A DNA stretch of 35,941 nucleotides, from the IMG/VR virus record IMGVR_UViG_3300017710_000021, positions 1 to 35,941 of that record; one strand, written 5' to 3'. How positions within the stretch are numbered: position 1 is the stretch's first letter; each line of letters opens with the position of its first letter. The stretch is from a virus. Of the stretch, positions 31,573-35,941 are shown one piece after another. The notes beneath the pieces are model-generated. The model had not been told where the DNA came from, did no database searches, and saw nothing but the letters and a program-made list of their open reading frames with translations. Both the position numbers and the translations under genes were made by a program.

Positions 31573-31847
31573 TAGAACGGTGGCTCATCTAAAACTGCGA
31601 AGTTATCTCTTGCTATATCTTCTATCATGTCGCCTTTCTCTAGCTCCTTGTATAGAGATTGTAGATATTTATGATGTTGTTTTAGCATGTATCTTTGCTC
31701 ATCATATCTTGTATACCTTGCATCACTCCAGGACTTTATGCCTCGTCGCTTTTCTACATTGATTCTGTTTAACTCGTCTTGCAATCTATCAGATAAAAAA
31801 TCCAACAGCTCGTAAGAATCAACATGTCCTTTAAATAAGTTAGCCAT
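31572..31847 (-). CDS. small helical protein ending in an SSB-like DEPPF tail
   Basis: A 91-aa protein starting MANLFKGHVDSYELLDFLSD, helical and charged (RLQDELNRINVEKRRGIKSW; MLKQHHKYLQSLYKELEKG). Its C-terminus NFAVLDEPPF is close to the conserved tip of actinobacterial SSB (DDEPPF), the docking site for RecO, RecQ, PriA and others. A short helical protein with such a tip could lure or recruit SSB partners. It is coupled by TAATG on both sides. Confidence 0.65.
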   Translation of the reverse strand: MANLFKGHVDSYELLDFLSDRLQDELNRINVEKRRGIKSWSDARYTRYDEQRYMLKQHHKYLQSLYKELEKGDMIEDIARDNFAVLDEPPF

Positions 31848-32011
31848 TATTCTTCCTCCTGTAATTTTAAAGTAATAGTATCACTTGTGATTATGTGTTG
31901 TCCTAATCCATTCTCTTGTACCCATTCGTGTATGTGGTCAAGTGCCGAATAAGTTTCTCCACAATCTTCAGTAATTATATCTATTGTTAGTCTTTCAATT
32001 TTCATAGCCAT
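31847..32011 (-). CDS. 54-aa hypothetical protein
   Basis: A short frame beginning MAMKIERLTIDIITEDCG and ending KLQEEE. The make-up suggests a small beta-alpha unit (SALDHIHEWVQENGLGQHI). It is joined at both ends by TAATG, and its last codons hold the ribosome site for the next gene. No family is recognised. Confidence 0.55.
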   Translation of the reverse strand: MAMKIERLTIDIITEDCGETYSALDHIHEWVQENGLGQHIITSDTITLKLQEEE

Positions 32012-32154
32012 TATTCTTCCTCCTTTGTATTTAGTTTCGTAACCCTTTGTCTATCTAATTGTTCTGCATGTAACTTAAGTCCGAATGTTGGGTGGTTCAT
32101 TTGTGTCCCACCTTTTTTATTAGAAGCTAGTCTACGTCTTTGACTTCTATTCAT
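32011..32154 (-). CDS. 47-aa basic protein
   Basis: A short frame starting MNRSQRRRLASNKKGGTQ, strongly basic at the N-terminus, ending NTKEEE. It shares ATGA with the upstream stop and TAATG with the downstream start. A basic small protein of this kind may bind nucleic acid; nothing more specific is visible. Confidence 0.55.
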   Translation of the reverse strand: MNRSQRRRLASNKKGGTQMNHPTFGLKLHAEQLDRQRVTKLNTKEEE

Positions 32155-32393
32155 TCTTCCTCCTGTACTTGTGTAAACTTACCGTCTACTATCTCTTCGC
32201 TATGTATAAACGTTGCCTCTGATACATACGTTGGGCTATGTTTCATAAAGGTAATGAGCTTCTCGTCTGCTTCTTTCTTAGTAGTAGCCATGACAGTTAG
32301 CTCTCCGTCTATCTTGTACTTGTATTTCTTTATCATATTCTCCTTTGTTAACTCGTCGTCTAAGTCGTCCAATATCTCATCATCGAACCACAT
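32151..32393 (-). CDS. small hypothetical protein
   Basis: An 80-aa protein with an acidic N-terminus (DDEILDDLDDELTKEN), then a beta-alpha segment (YKYKIDGELTVMATTKKEADEKL) like small phage proteins that fold as compact alpha/beta units. The end is VQEEE. The start is uncertain: the ATG at 32393 is only two bases from the repeated upstream element. An in-frame ATG at 32336 has a strong AAAGGAG and would give 61 aa. Confidence 0.6.
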   Translation of the reverse strand: MWFDDEILDDLDDELTKENMIKKYKYKIDGELTVMATTKKEADEKLITFMKHSPTYVSEATFIHSEEIVDGKFTQVQEEE

Positions 32394-32395
32394 AA

Positions 32396-32426
32396 CTTAG
32401 ACTCTCTCCTGGTGCATTTGGTTACA
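32396..32426 (-). promoter_or_regulatory. bipartite early element, copy 1
   Basis: Minus-strand TGTAAC (32426-32421), exactly 18 nt, then GTCTAAG (32402-32396). It lies upstream of the 80-aa gene; the TAA inside TGTAAC is the stop of the gene before. The spacing and motifs equal those of six other copies. It resembles an ECF-sigma -35/-10 pair. Confidence 0.7.
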
Positions 32427-32646
32427 CATTAGTTGTAGGTTTTCCCCATAGCTTTACGACTGCTAGAAGTATGTAGAATATTTGCTCTATCTGTTCCTCG
32501 TTGAACAGCTCGTCATCCTCAATCATCTCCATGCTTAGTGTCAGTATCTTCATTACTCTTGGATTGTTTACCTCCCACATATCTGATTGTGACACTGCGT
32601 CTTTCAGCAATTCGAATCTCCTATCTATGAAACTTCTATCTACCAC
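32422..32646 (-). CDS. small helical hypothetical protein
   Basis: A 74-aa acidic, helical protein (FELLKDAVSQSDMWEV; MEMIEDDELFNEEQIEQIFYI). Its stop codon is made by bases of the early element that follows. It starts at the base where the previous gene ends. No family is recognised. Confidence 0.6.
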   Translation of the reverse strand: MVDRSFIDRRFELLKDAVSQSDMWEVNNPRVMKILTLSMEMIEDDELFNEEQIEQIFYILLAVVKLWGKPTTNV

Positions 32647-32891
32647 TAGAACATCCCAGGAAATTCTACGTTGTGTTGTAGTTCCTGCATGTTTTCTAAC
32701 TCGTCTGCAATCTCTTCTAAGTTTTGTATAGCTTCCTCTAGTTGCATAGCTTTCTCACTTGCCTGTAAATTTTCAGGCATGTTGTCGAGCCATTGTTCTA
32801 ACTCCTCCCTAAGGTTATTGACTTCGTCAATGTTTGTTGTTAAGTCCATGGCATTACTTAGTCTTGTTGCTCTGCTCTCATACTTCGGCAT
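32646..32891 (-). CDS. conserved coiled-coil phage protein (FPGMF end)
   Basis: An 81-aa protein: RATRLSNAMDLTTNIDEVNN, then LREELEQWLDNMPENLQASEK, then a long acidic helix and NVEFPGMF at the end. The LREEL-x-x-WLDN-x-PENLQ-x-S-x-K core and FPGM end mark a small family present in many unrelated phages, of unknown function. It has GGGAG before its ATG and an early element 27 nt upstream. It probably forms a coiled-coil dimer. Confidence 0.65.
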   Translation of the reverse strand: MPKYESRATRLSNAMDLTTNIDEVNNLREELEQWLDNMPENLQASEKAMQLEEAIQNLEEIADELENMQELQHNVEFPGMF

Positions 32892-32918
32892 ATTATCTCC
32901 CTTGTTATTACTTACTTA

Positions 32919-32949
32919 CTTAGACGATGCAACCCTGGAAAAGGTTACA
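32919..32949 (-). promoter_or_regulatory. bipartite early element, copy 2
   Basis: Minus-strand TGTAAC (32949-32944), 18 nt, then GTCTAAG (32925-32919), followed by the TAAG-repeat GTAAGTAAG and GGGAG before the 81-aa gene. The stop TAA of the gene before lies inside TGTAAC. The spacer has a short AACC / GGTT inverted repeat. Confidence 0.75.
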
Positions 32950-33247
32950 CATTAATTTCTTTTTTTCTCCATCCATGAATTGGGTGGTAACTGTTTTGAT
33001 ACGCATGTTTATATTCACTCGCATGTCTCTCTCTAACATAGTTCAGTAGATTGGTATAACTACTGTATCTTTCCTGCCATTCTTCGTGTGGAGTCATGCC
33101 ATTAGCTTGTTGTCTTTCAAATATAAATTCATCATTGAAGCCATAACTTTTAGACACTTCAATAAATTTTTCTACACTTCCCTCTAATGTTTTTCTTCCT
33201 CCGTCTTCTAAGTATGCGATTATATCTTTTAGTTCTTTTACTTTCAT
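32945..33247 (-). CDS. small hypothetical protein
   Basis: A 100-aa protein. The N-terminal half (KELKDIIAYLEDGGRKTLEG) recalls small phage proteins that begin with a degron-like or coiled start. The rest is helical and rich in Tyr, His and Glu (HEEWQERYSSYTNLLNYVRE), with a basic end. No family is recognised. AAAGGA lies before the ATG and early element copy 3 lies 20 nt upstream. Confidence 0.6.
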   Translation of the reverse strand: MKVKELKDIIAYLEDGGRKTLEGSVEKFIEVSKSYGFNDEFIFERQQANGMTPHEEWQERYSSYTNLLNYVRERHASEYKHAYQNSYHPIHGWRKKEINV

Positions 33248-33267
33248 AATATCCTTTCTTTCTATTA

Positions 33268-33298
33268 CTTAGACTATTGCTTCGTCTAAAACGTTACA
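33268..33298 (-). promoter_or_regulatory. bipartite early element, copy 3 (inside a gene end)
   Basis: Minus-strand TGTAAC (33298-33293), 18 nt, then GTCTAAG (33274-33268). Here the element lies within the last codons of the 57-aa gene, whose stop TAA is part of GTCTAAG. Spacing is still exactly 18 although the bases between now code for protein, which argues that spacing is selected. Confidence 0.75.
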
Positions 33299-33442
33299 TA
33301 AATTATTTAAAGTTTTTTGTCCACCGTCTGACAACTTGTCTGCATCCCATGTCAAGTCGCCTACTAAAGTTTGTATCTTTAGATATCTGCCTCTTGTCAT
33401 GAAGATATACTCAAGTCCTCCGATTGTTATATACTTACCCAT
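33269..33442 (-). CDS. 57-aa hypothetical protein
   Basis: A short frame read directly: it starts MGKYITIGGLEYIFMTRGRY and ends LNNLCNVLDEAIV. The make-up (LKIQTLVGDLTWDADKLSDGG) is protein-like. Its ATG overlaps the stop of the 45-aa gene (GATGGGTAA), and its last codons carry early element copy 3. No family is recognised. Confidence 0.6.
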   Translation of the reverse strand: MGKYITIGGLEYIFMTRGRYLKIQTLVGDLTWDADKLSDGGQKTLNNLCNVLDEAIV

Positions 33443-33572
33443 CTGTTATCCTTTCTGTATTTTCAACAATAAATTTGTTGTAGTTTTTATTTATATATTT
33501 AGTCGGAGAATATATTTTTTGTGATGAGCTTTTTTTCTTTGAGGCATTTGCCCTCCTGTATGCTCTGTTCAT
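33435..33572 (-). CDS. 45-aa basic protein
   Basis: A short Lys/Asn/Ser-rich frame, MNRAYRRANASKKKSSSQ at the start and RITDG at the end. It is joined to the Cys-rich gene upstream by TAATG with GGAGGGAAG before it, and overlaps the next start. Probably a nucleic-acid-binding or linker-like peptide; function unknown. Confidence 0.5.
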   Translation of the reverse strand: MNRAYRRANASKKKSSSQKIYSPTKYINKNYNKFIVENTERITDG

Positions 33573-33862
33573 TATCTTCCCTCCATTATTTTTAATATTA
33601 CTTTTGTTCTTGCAGGATTAAACAAAGTAGAGGAGCAACCTGTATTGAATGCAGGACTAAAGTCTGCTCCGTTCTCAGGCATACCTGCTTGTATCTCCTC
33701 GTACTTCTCACAATAATATTCTCCTGCCTCATCTCCACCTAGGTAGACACAAGCAAAGTTTGTTTTGCTTGTAGCCTTACCGAATGGACATGGCTTCTGC
33801 TTACAACAGAAGCCACTCCTAACGCAGGGTGCATAAGTTGTGTCTGTTTCTAGAACTCCGAT
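33572..33862 (-). CDS. Cys-rich conserved phage protein with non-standard start
   Basis: A 96-codon frame with YAPCVRSGFCCKQKPCPFGK, then FACVYL ... YYCEKYEEI and FSPAFNTGCSSTLFN. This matches a small family common in phages (APC-x-SGFCC-x-x-x-PC-x-x-G ... PAFG-x-GC), probably metal-binding. No in-frame ATG, GTG or TTG exists before the conserved part. The best start is ATC at 33862-33860, with AGAGGA 7 nt upstream; a -1 frameshift from the overlapping upstream gene is the alternative. Standard gene callers would miss or truncate it. It is coupled by TAATG to the next gene. Confidence 0.65.
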   Translation of the reverse strand: MGVLETDTTYAPCVRSGFCCKQKPCPFGKATSKTNFACVYLGGDEAGEYYCEKYEEIQAGMPENGADFSPAFNTGCSSTLFNPARTKVILKIMEGR

Positions 33863-34164
33863 ATAATTATCCTCTCAGTTCCCTCGACTTCTATTACTGA
33901 AGTGTTGTGTTGTAGCTCTTCCATAGTTTTTATGTCGTCGTTGCCTACCTCTTGCAAGCACTCTTCTAAGCTATCGTACTCTGAGAACTGTACAATTAAC
34001 GCTATAGCATCCATCTCGAATGGGTTCTCCTCGTCGTAACATTCCATTATGTAATCGTACAAAGAACTTAATCCCTCGTATGTAAACTGGTTGTTATAAC
34101 TTGATTGTTCTCCGAAGTTAAACTCGTCTACGAAATCGGCTTTGCTTAGTTGTTTTATTATCAA
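33850..34164 (-). CDS. conserved small acidic phage protein
   Basis: A 104-aa acidic protein: FTYEGLSSLYDYIMECYDEE, then MDAIALIVQFSEYDSLEEC and MEELQHNTSVIEVEGTERIII. The pattern F-S/T-Y-E-G-L-x-x-L-Y-D-Y-L ... D-x-IAL-x-x-x-F-x-E-Y is that of a small family seen in many phages and plasmids, function unknown to me. It starts at a TTG (34164) with AAGGAG 6 nt upstream. Its end overlaps the Cys-rich gene by 13 nt. Confidence 0.65.
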   Translation of the reverse strand: MIIKQLSKADFVDEFNFGEQSSYNNQFTYEGLSSLYDYIMECYDEENPFEMDAIALIVQFSEYDSLEECLQEVGNDDIKTMEELQHNTSVIEVEGTERIIISEF

Positions 34165-34195
34165 TGTATCTCCTTATATTTTTATTACTTACTTA

Positions 34196-34226
34196 CTTAG
34201 ACTATGCAACCTCCGAAGAGGTTACA
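34196..34226 (-). promoter_or_regulatory. bipartite early element, copy 4, with UUCG hairpin
   Basis: Minus-strand TGTAAC (34226-34221), 18 nt, then GTCTAAG (34202-34196). The spacer is a perfect dyad: AACCTC-TTCG-GAGGTT on the minus strand, a stem closed by a UUCG tetraloop. The flanks ACTATG / CATAGT extend it (34201-34230). Upstream lies an A-rich stretch like an UP element. Confidence 0.75.
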
Positions 34227-34244
34227 TAGTTTTTATTTCTTTTA

Positions 34245-34775
34245 TTACAACGCTTTAAACATTGTCCACATAAGATTCATTTCCCAACTATCGTAATCTG
34301 TTGGTTCATGTCCCCACTCTTCCGAACCGTAGCTCCCTGCTAGTGTTTGCTCGCATCTTCCACTATCAAACATTCTTAGGTAGTTTGCTTCGACGTGAAT
34401 CCCGAATACAAACTTGCCATCGTCATCGAATCCACCTCGTATCACGGTCTCAAGGTCTGTCTTCTTTTCGCCTGTAGTTCTTACAACGTCCTTATGTTTA
34501 ACAACTATTGTTATAGTTCTGTCAGCAACTTTATGACTTTTTAAGGTATCATTCATATTTGTCCAGTGTGTCCAATAAACCAAATCAATCTCTAAATTAA
34601 ATAATCTATCTGTCACGAGCTTATAACTAGGAACTTCTTTAATTCTTAGCTCATCTGTTGGTAACTGTTTGAACTCTGCCTTAACTCCGTAATGGTCGTC
34701 TAACCAATACTCGATATAGTTTTTAATCTCTTTGACTTGCTTATTAGTCATTTGTCTTTTAATTCTTTCGCTCAT
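34245..34775 (-). CDS. hypothetical protein
   Basis: A 176-aa protein, the largest in the right part of the leftward block. It is helical at the N-terminus (NKQVKEIKNYIEYWLDDHYG), then beta-rich (DRTITIVVKHKDVV, KFVFGIHVEANYLRMF), ending in a Trp-rich helix (SWEMNLMWTMFKAL). I chose the ATG at 34775, which has GGGAGG 7 nt upstream and overlaps the stop of the 35-aa gene. The longer frame to a GTG at 34826 lacks this and overlaps that gene. No family is recognised. Confidence 0.65.
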   Translation of the reverse strand: MSERIKRQMTNKQVKEIKNYIEYWLDDHYGVKAEFKQLPTDELRIKEVPSYKLVTDRLFNLEIDLVYWTHWTNMNDTLKSHKVADRTITIVVKHKDVVRTTGEKKTDLETVIRGGFDDDGKFVFGIHVEANYLRMFDSGRCEQTLAGSYGSEEWGHEPTDYDSWEMNLMWTMFKAL

Positions 34776-34879
34776 TCGTCGTCCTCCCTTTGTGTCTGAT
34801 AGTTTTCTATGCTTCCGTATAGGCACTGTATACAGTCTCCTAGTTTTGTGTAACCTTGGTTACATTCTCCCTCTGTCAT
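34772..34879 (-). CDS. 35-aa Cys-containing microprotein
   Basis: A short frame starting MTEGECNQGYTKLGDCIQC and ending TQREDDE. It has three cysteines (6, 16, 19; a CxxC pair). Its ATG shares a base with the upstream TAA (TAATG) and its TGA overlaps the next ATG; its last codons are the next gene's GGGAGG site. It may hold a metal with help from its neighbour, which also has CxxC pairs. Confidence 0.55.
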   Translation of the reverse strand: MTEGECNQGYTKLGDCIQCLYGSIENYQTQREDDE

Positions 34880-35115
34880 TATTCTTCCTCTCCCAAATAG
34901 CTAGCTTTTTCATCTTCATCTAAGCTATTTATATAATCCTGTTCGCACTCATCACAACAGTAACCTTCTACTATTGCTTCTTCTTCTTCGCTATATATTT
35001 CAGCAGGGTATCTGTTAACGTATCTTCCACTGCCGTAACTTGTATCCTGTCGACAGTGCACGCAGTCGTTACCTATATAAACTTTGTCTTCTCCGTTAAT
35101 TTTTAATCTTGTCAT
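34879..35115 (-). CDS. small zinc-ribbon-like protein
   Basis: A 78-aa acidic protein with two cysteine clusters: CVHC (residues 18-21) and CCDEC (53-57), about 31 residues apart, which fits a zinc ribbon. It ends YLGEEE. Such small proteins in early phage regions often bind host proteins. No family is recognised. ATGA overlap upstream, TAATG downstream. Confidence 0.6.
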   Translation of the reverse strand: MTRLKINGEDKVYIGNDCVHCRQDTSYGSGRYVNRYPAEIYSEEEEAIVEGYCCDECEQDYINSLDEDEKASYLGEEE

Positions 35116-35216
35116 TCTTCCTCCTTTACGAAGTTGCCTTTACTGTCTATTACGTGGTCGTTTATATTTAATAGTGCTTCGATTTCTTTTCTTTGTTGTT
35201 CTTTGCTCTTGCTCAT
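35112..35216 (-). CDS. 34-aa hypothetical protein
   Basis: A short frame starting MSKSKEQQRKEIEALLNIND and ending KGNFVKEEE. It has GGGAG before its ATG and early element copy 5 lies 19 nt upstream, the same layout as confirmed-looking genes nearby. Its TGA overlaps the next gene's ATG and its last codons give that gene's ribosome site. Confidence 0.55.
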   Translation of the reverse strand: MSKSKEQQRKEIEALLNINDHVIDSKGNFVKEEE

Positions 35217-35235
35217 TTGTTCTCCCTTTGTATTA

Positions 35236-35266
35236 CTTAGACTCTGCAACCTCCGAAGAGGTTACA
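35236..35266 (-). promoter_or_regulatory. bipartite early element, copy 5, with UUCG hairpin
   Basis: Minus-strand TGTAAC (35266-35261), 18 nt, then GTCTAAG (35242-35236). The spacer is the same UUCG dyad as in copy 4. The flanking pairs differ from copy 4 at matching positions (ATG/CAT against CTG/CAG), a compensatory change. It lies between the 95-aa gene and the 34-aa gene. Confidence 0.75.
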
Positions 35267-35281
35267 GGGTATTTAATTTAT

Positions 35282-35569
35282 TTAGCTATTCATCCATTCA
35301 TTGCTATATGCCCAGATTACGGAGCTACTCCTTGAAAGTATGTTCTCTCTTTTTGGCTTGAACTCTACCCACTCAGGATTTATAACGTAGCTTTGACGGT
35401 CTTCAGATAATATTTTCTTCTCGATTTCCTCAATGTCTGCAACGTTTCCAGTCCACCTATAGACTGCATTCGCTAGCATCTCCAAGGCTTCGTCTTCGTC
35501 CTTATGGTTCACGGCTATTTTGCTCTCGAATCCGTATCCTATAGTTACTTTGTATTTTCTTAGTTTCAT
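35282..35569 (-). CDS. small hypothetical protein
   Basis: A 95-aa protein with a beta-alpha start (KYKVTIGYGFESKIAVNHKDEDEALEMLANAV written in part), of the type where a beta strand pair precedes a helix. The rest is charged and ends NEWMNS. It has AAAGGAGA before its ATG and early element copy 6 lies 18 nt upstream. No family is recognised. Confidence 0.6.
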   Translation of the reverse strand: MKLRKYKVTIGYGFESKIAVNHKDEDEALEMLANAVYRWTGNVADIEEIEKKILSEDRQSYVINPEWVEFKPKRENILSRSSSVIWAYSNEWMNS

Positions 35570-35587
35570 TCTTTCTCCTTTGTATTA

Positions 35588-35618
35588 CTTAGACTCTTAG
35601 CCCTGTTGATTGGTTACA
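35588..35618 (-). promoter_or_regulatory. bipartite early element, copy 6
   Basis: Minus-strand TGTAAC (35618-35613), 18 nt, then GTCTAAG (35594-35588), followed by TAATAC and AAAGGAG. The outer bases AGACT / AGTCT and inner AGCC / GGTT again form an inverted repeat although the loop sequence is unrelated to copies 4 and 5. Confidence 0.75.
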
Positions 35619-35624
35619 GTCTTT

Positions 35625-35846
35625 TTAAAATAATTCTTTCGTTGCTTCGTTTATCCCTGTCGCTTCTCTAAATTTCCAAGGGTCAAAATTATCGTTAAAG
35701 TCTGCGAAATCATACTCGAATCTTCGAATTAGATTGCTTAATAGTATTAAGGTAGCAACACTTTCGTTGTCGTCTTCTATATTCTCGGCACTCTTTACAC
35801 CTAGATATAATGTTCTTGCTATTGCTTCAAAATGTTTCTTGGTCAT
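35625..35846 (-). CDS. conserved small phage protein (MTKKHFEAIA type)
   Basis: A 73-aa helical protein starting MTKKHFEAIARTLYLGVKSA. It contains LILLSNLIRRFEYDFADFNDNFDPWKFREATG. The layout (M-T-K-K-x-x-E-x-IA, a helix, then N-x-x-FD-x-x-x-F-x-x-A-x-G) fits a small protein common in many phages, function unknown. AAAGGAGA precedes the ATG and early element copy 7 lies 26 nt upstream. Confidence 0.65.
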   Translation of the reverse strand: MTKKHFEAIARTLYLGVKSAENIEDDNESVATLILLSNLIRRFEYDFADFNDNFDPWKFREATGINEATKELF

Positions 35847-35872
35847 TGTTTCTCCTTTGTTTCTCTTACTTA

Positions 35873-35903
35873 CTTAGACTCTTTTAGATTGAATTAGGTT
35901 ACA
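35873..35903 (-). promoter_or_regulatory. bipartite early element, copy 7
   Basis: Minus-strand TGTAAC (35903-35898), 18 nt, then GTCTAAG (35879-35873), followed by TAAGTAAG. The spacer has no strong inverted repeat, so the two boxes and their distance are the constant part. The last 38 bases of the window beyond it hold no visible gene. Confidence 0.75.
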
Positions 35904-35941
35904 AGTTATTTAGATAAAGAATGGAAACTTTTTTAAGTATC

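Noticed and set aside
34825-34836. Perfect 12-bp palindrome ACTGTATACAGT
   Set aside because: It lies inside the coding sequence of the 35-aa gene and occurs once; an operator is possible but not supported.
34850-34864. GTAACC-TT-GGTTAC inverted repeat carrying the TGTAACC half-box in both orientations
   Set aside because: No GTCTAAG partner lies 18 nt away on either strand, and the bases are codons of the 35-aa gene, so it is not counted as an element.
1-35941. tRNA genes, CRISPR arrays, insertion sequences, integrase or attachment sites
   Set aside because: None could be recognised by eye on either strand; a tRNA scan was not possible here.

Overview
The window is a contiguous piece of an AT-rich (roughly one-third GC by eye) double-stranded DNA bacteriophage. 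It holds no ribosomal, metabolic or integrase gene, and nearly every stretch codes, with TAATG or ATGA junctions between genes. Three proteins carry long poly-threonine linkers (TTTT..IP type), two small proteins end in the DEPPF-like tail typical of actinobacterial SSB, and one small protein resembles actinophage holins. Together with the low GC this points to a marine actinobacterium of the Candidatus Actinomarina kind as host. That is inference, not proof. No sheath, tail tube or tape-measure gene is recognisable, and large probable internal virion proteins sit beside the capsid genes, so a short-tailed (podovirus-like) particle is likely.

Layout. Positions 1-13076 (+): the end of a probable portal gene, two small genes, a giant 2084-aa protein and five further probable internal virion proteins, one with a lysozyme/transglycosylase-like domain. 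Positions 13077-13280: a structured non-coding leader. Positions 13281-18492 (+): scaffold, major capsid protein, a small decoration/Ig-like protein, connector and tail proteins. The last of these is a beta-rich tail protein split by a -1 frameshift at an A AAA AAC site. Positions 18537-23683 (+): tail fibre with 174-aa tandem repeats, glycine-rich adhesin and conserved fibre-cluster proteins. Positions 23699-27184 (+): lysis and host-surface block, with small membrane proteins, an 18-aa Cys/Gly microprotein, a 698-aa secreted Glu-rich protein, a DUF5675-type protein and a holin. Positions 27253-28431 (+): a metallophosphoesterase behind a hairpin that covers its ribosome binding site.

Positions 28517-35846 (-) are a convergent, probably early, block of small genes: a SET-domain protein, an Erf-like ssDNA-annealing protein with a zinc ribbon, HTH/winged-helix proteins and many small coupled ORFs. 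Nine of these are described here only from reading the sequence (34-96 aa); one is a Cys-rich protein with no ATG, GTG or TTG start.

The most notable signal is a seven-copy bipartite element in the right-hand 3.5 kb. On the minus strand it reads TGTAAC-N18-GTCTAAG, with the spacing exactly 18 every time, and each copy lies just upstream of a gene. It looks like a family of ECF-sigma-type promoters, or a phage-specific regulon, driving the early block. Terminase, replication and polymerase genes must lie outside the window.
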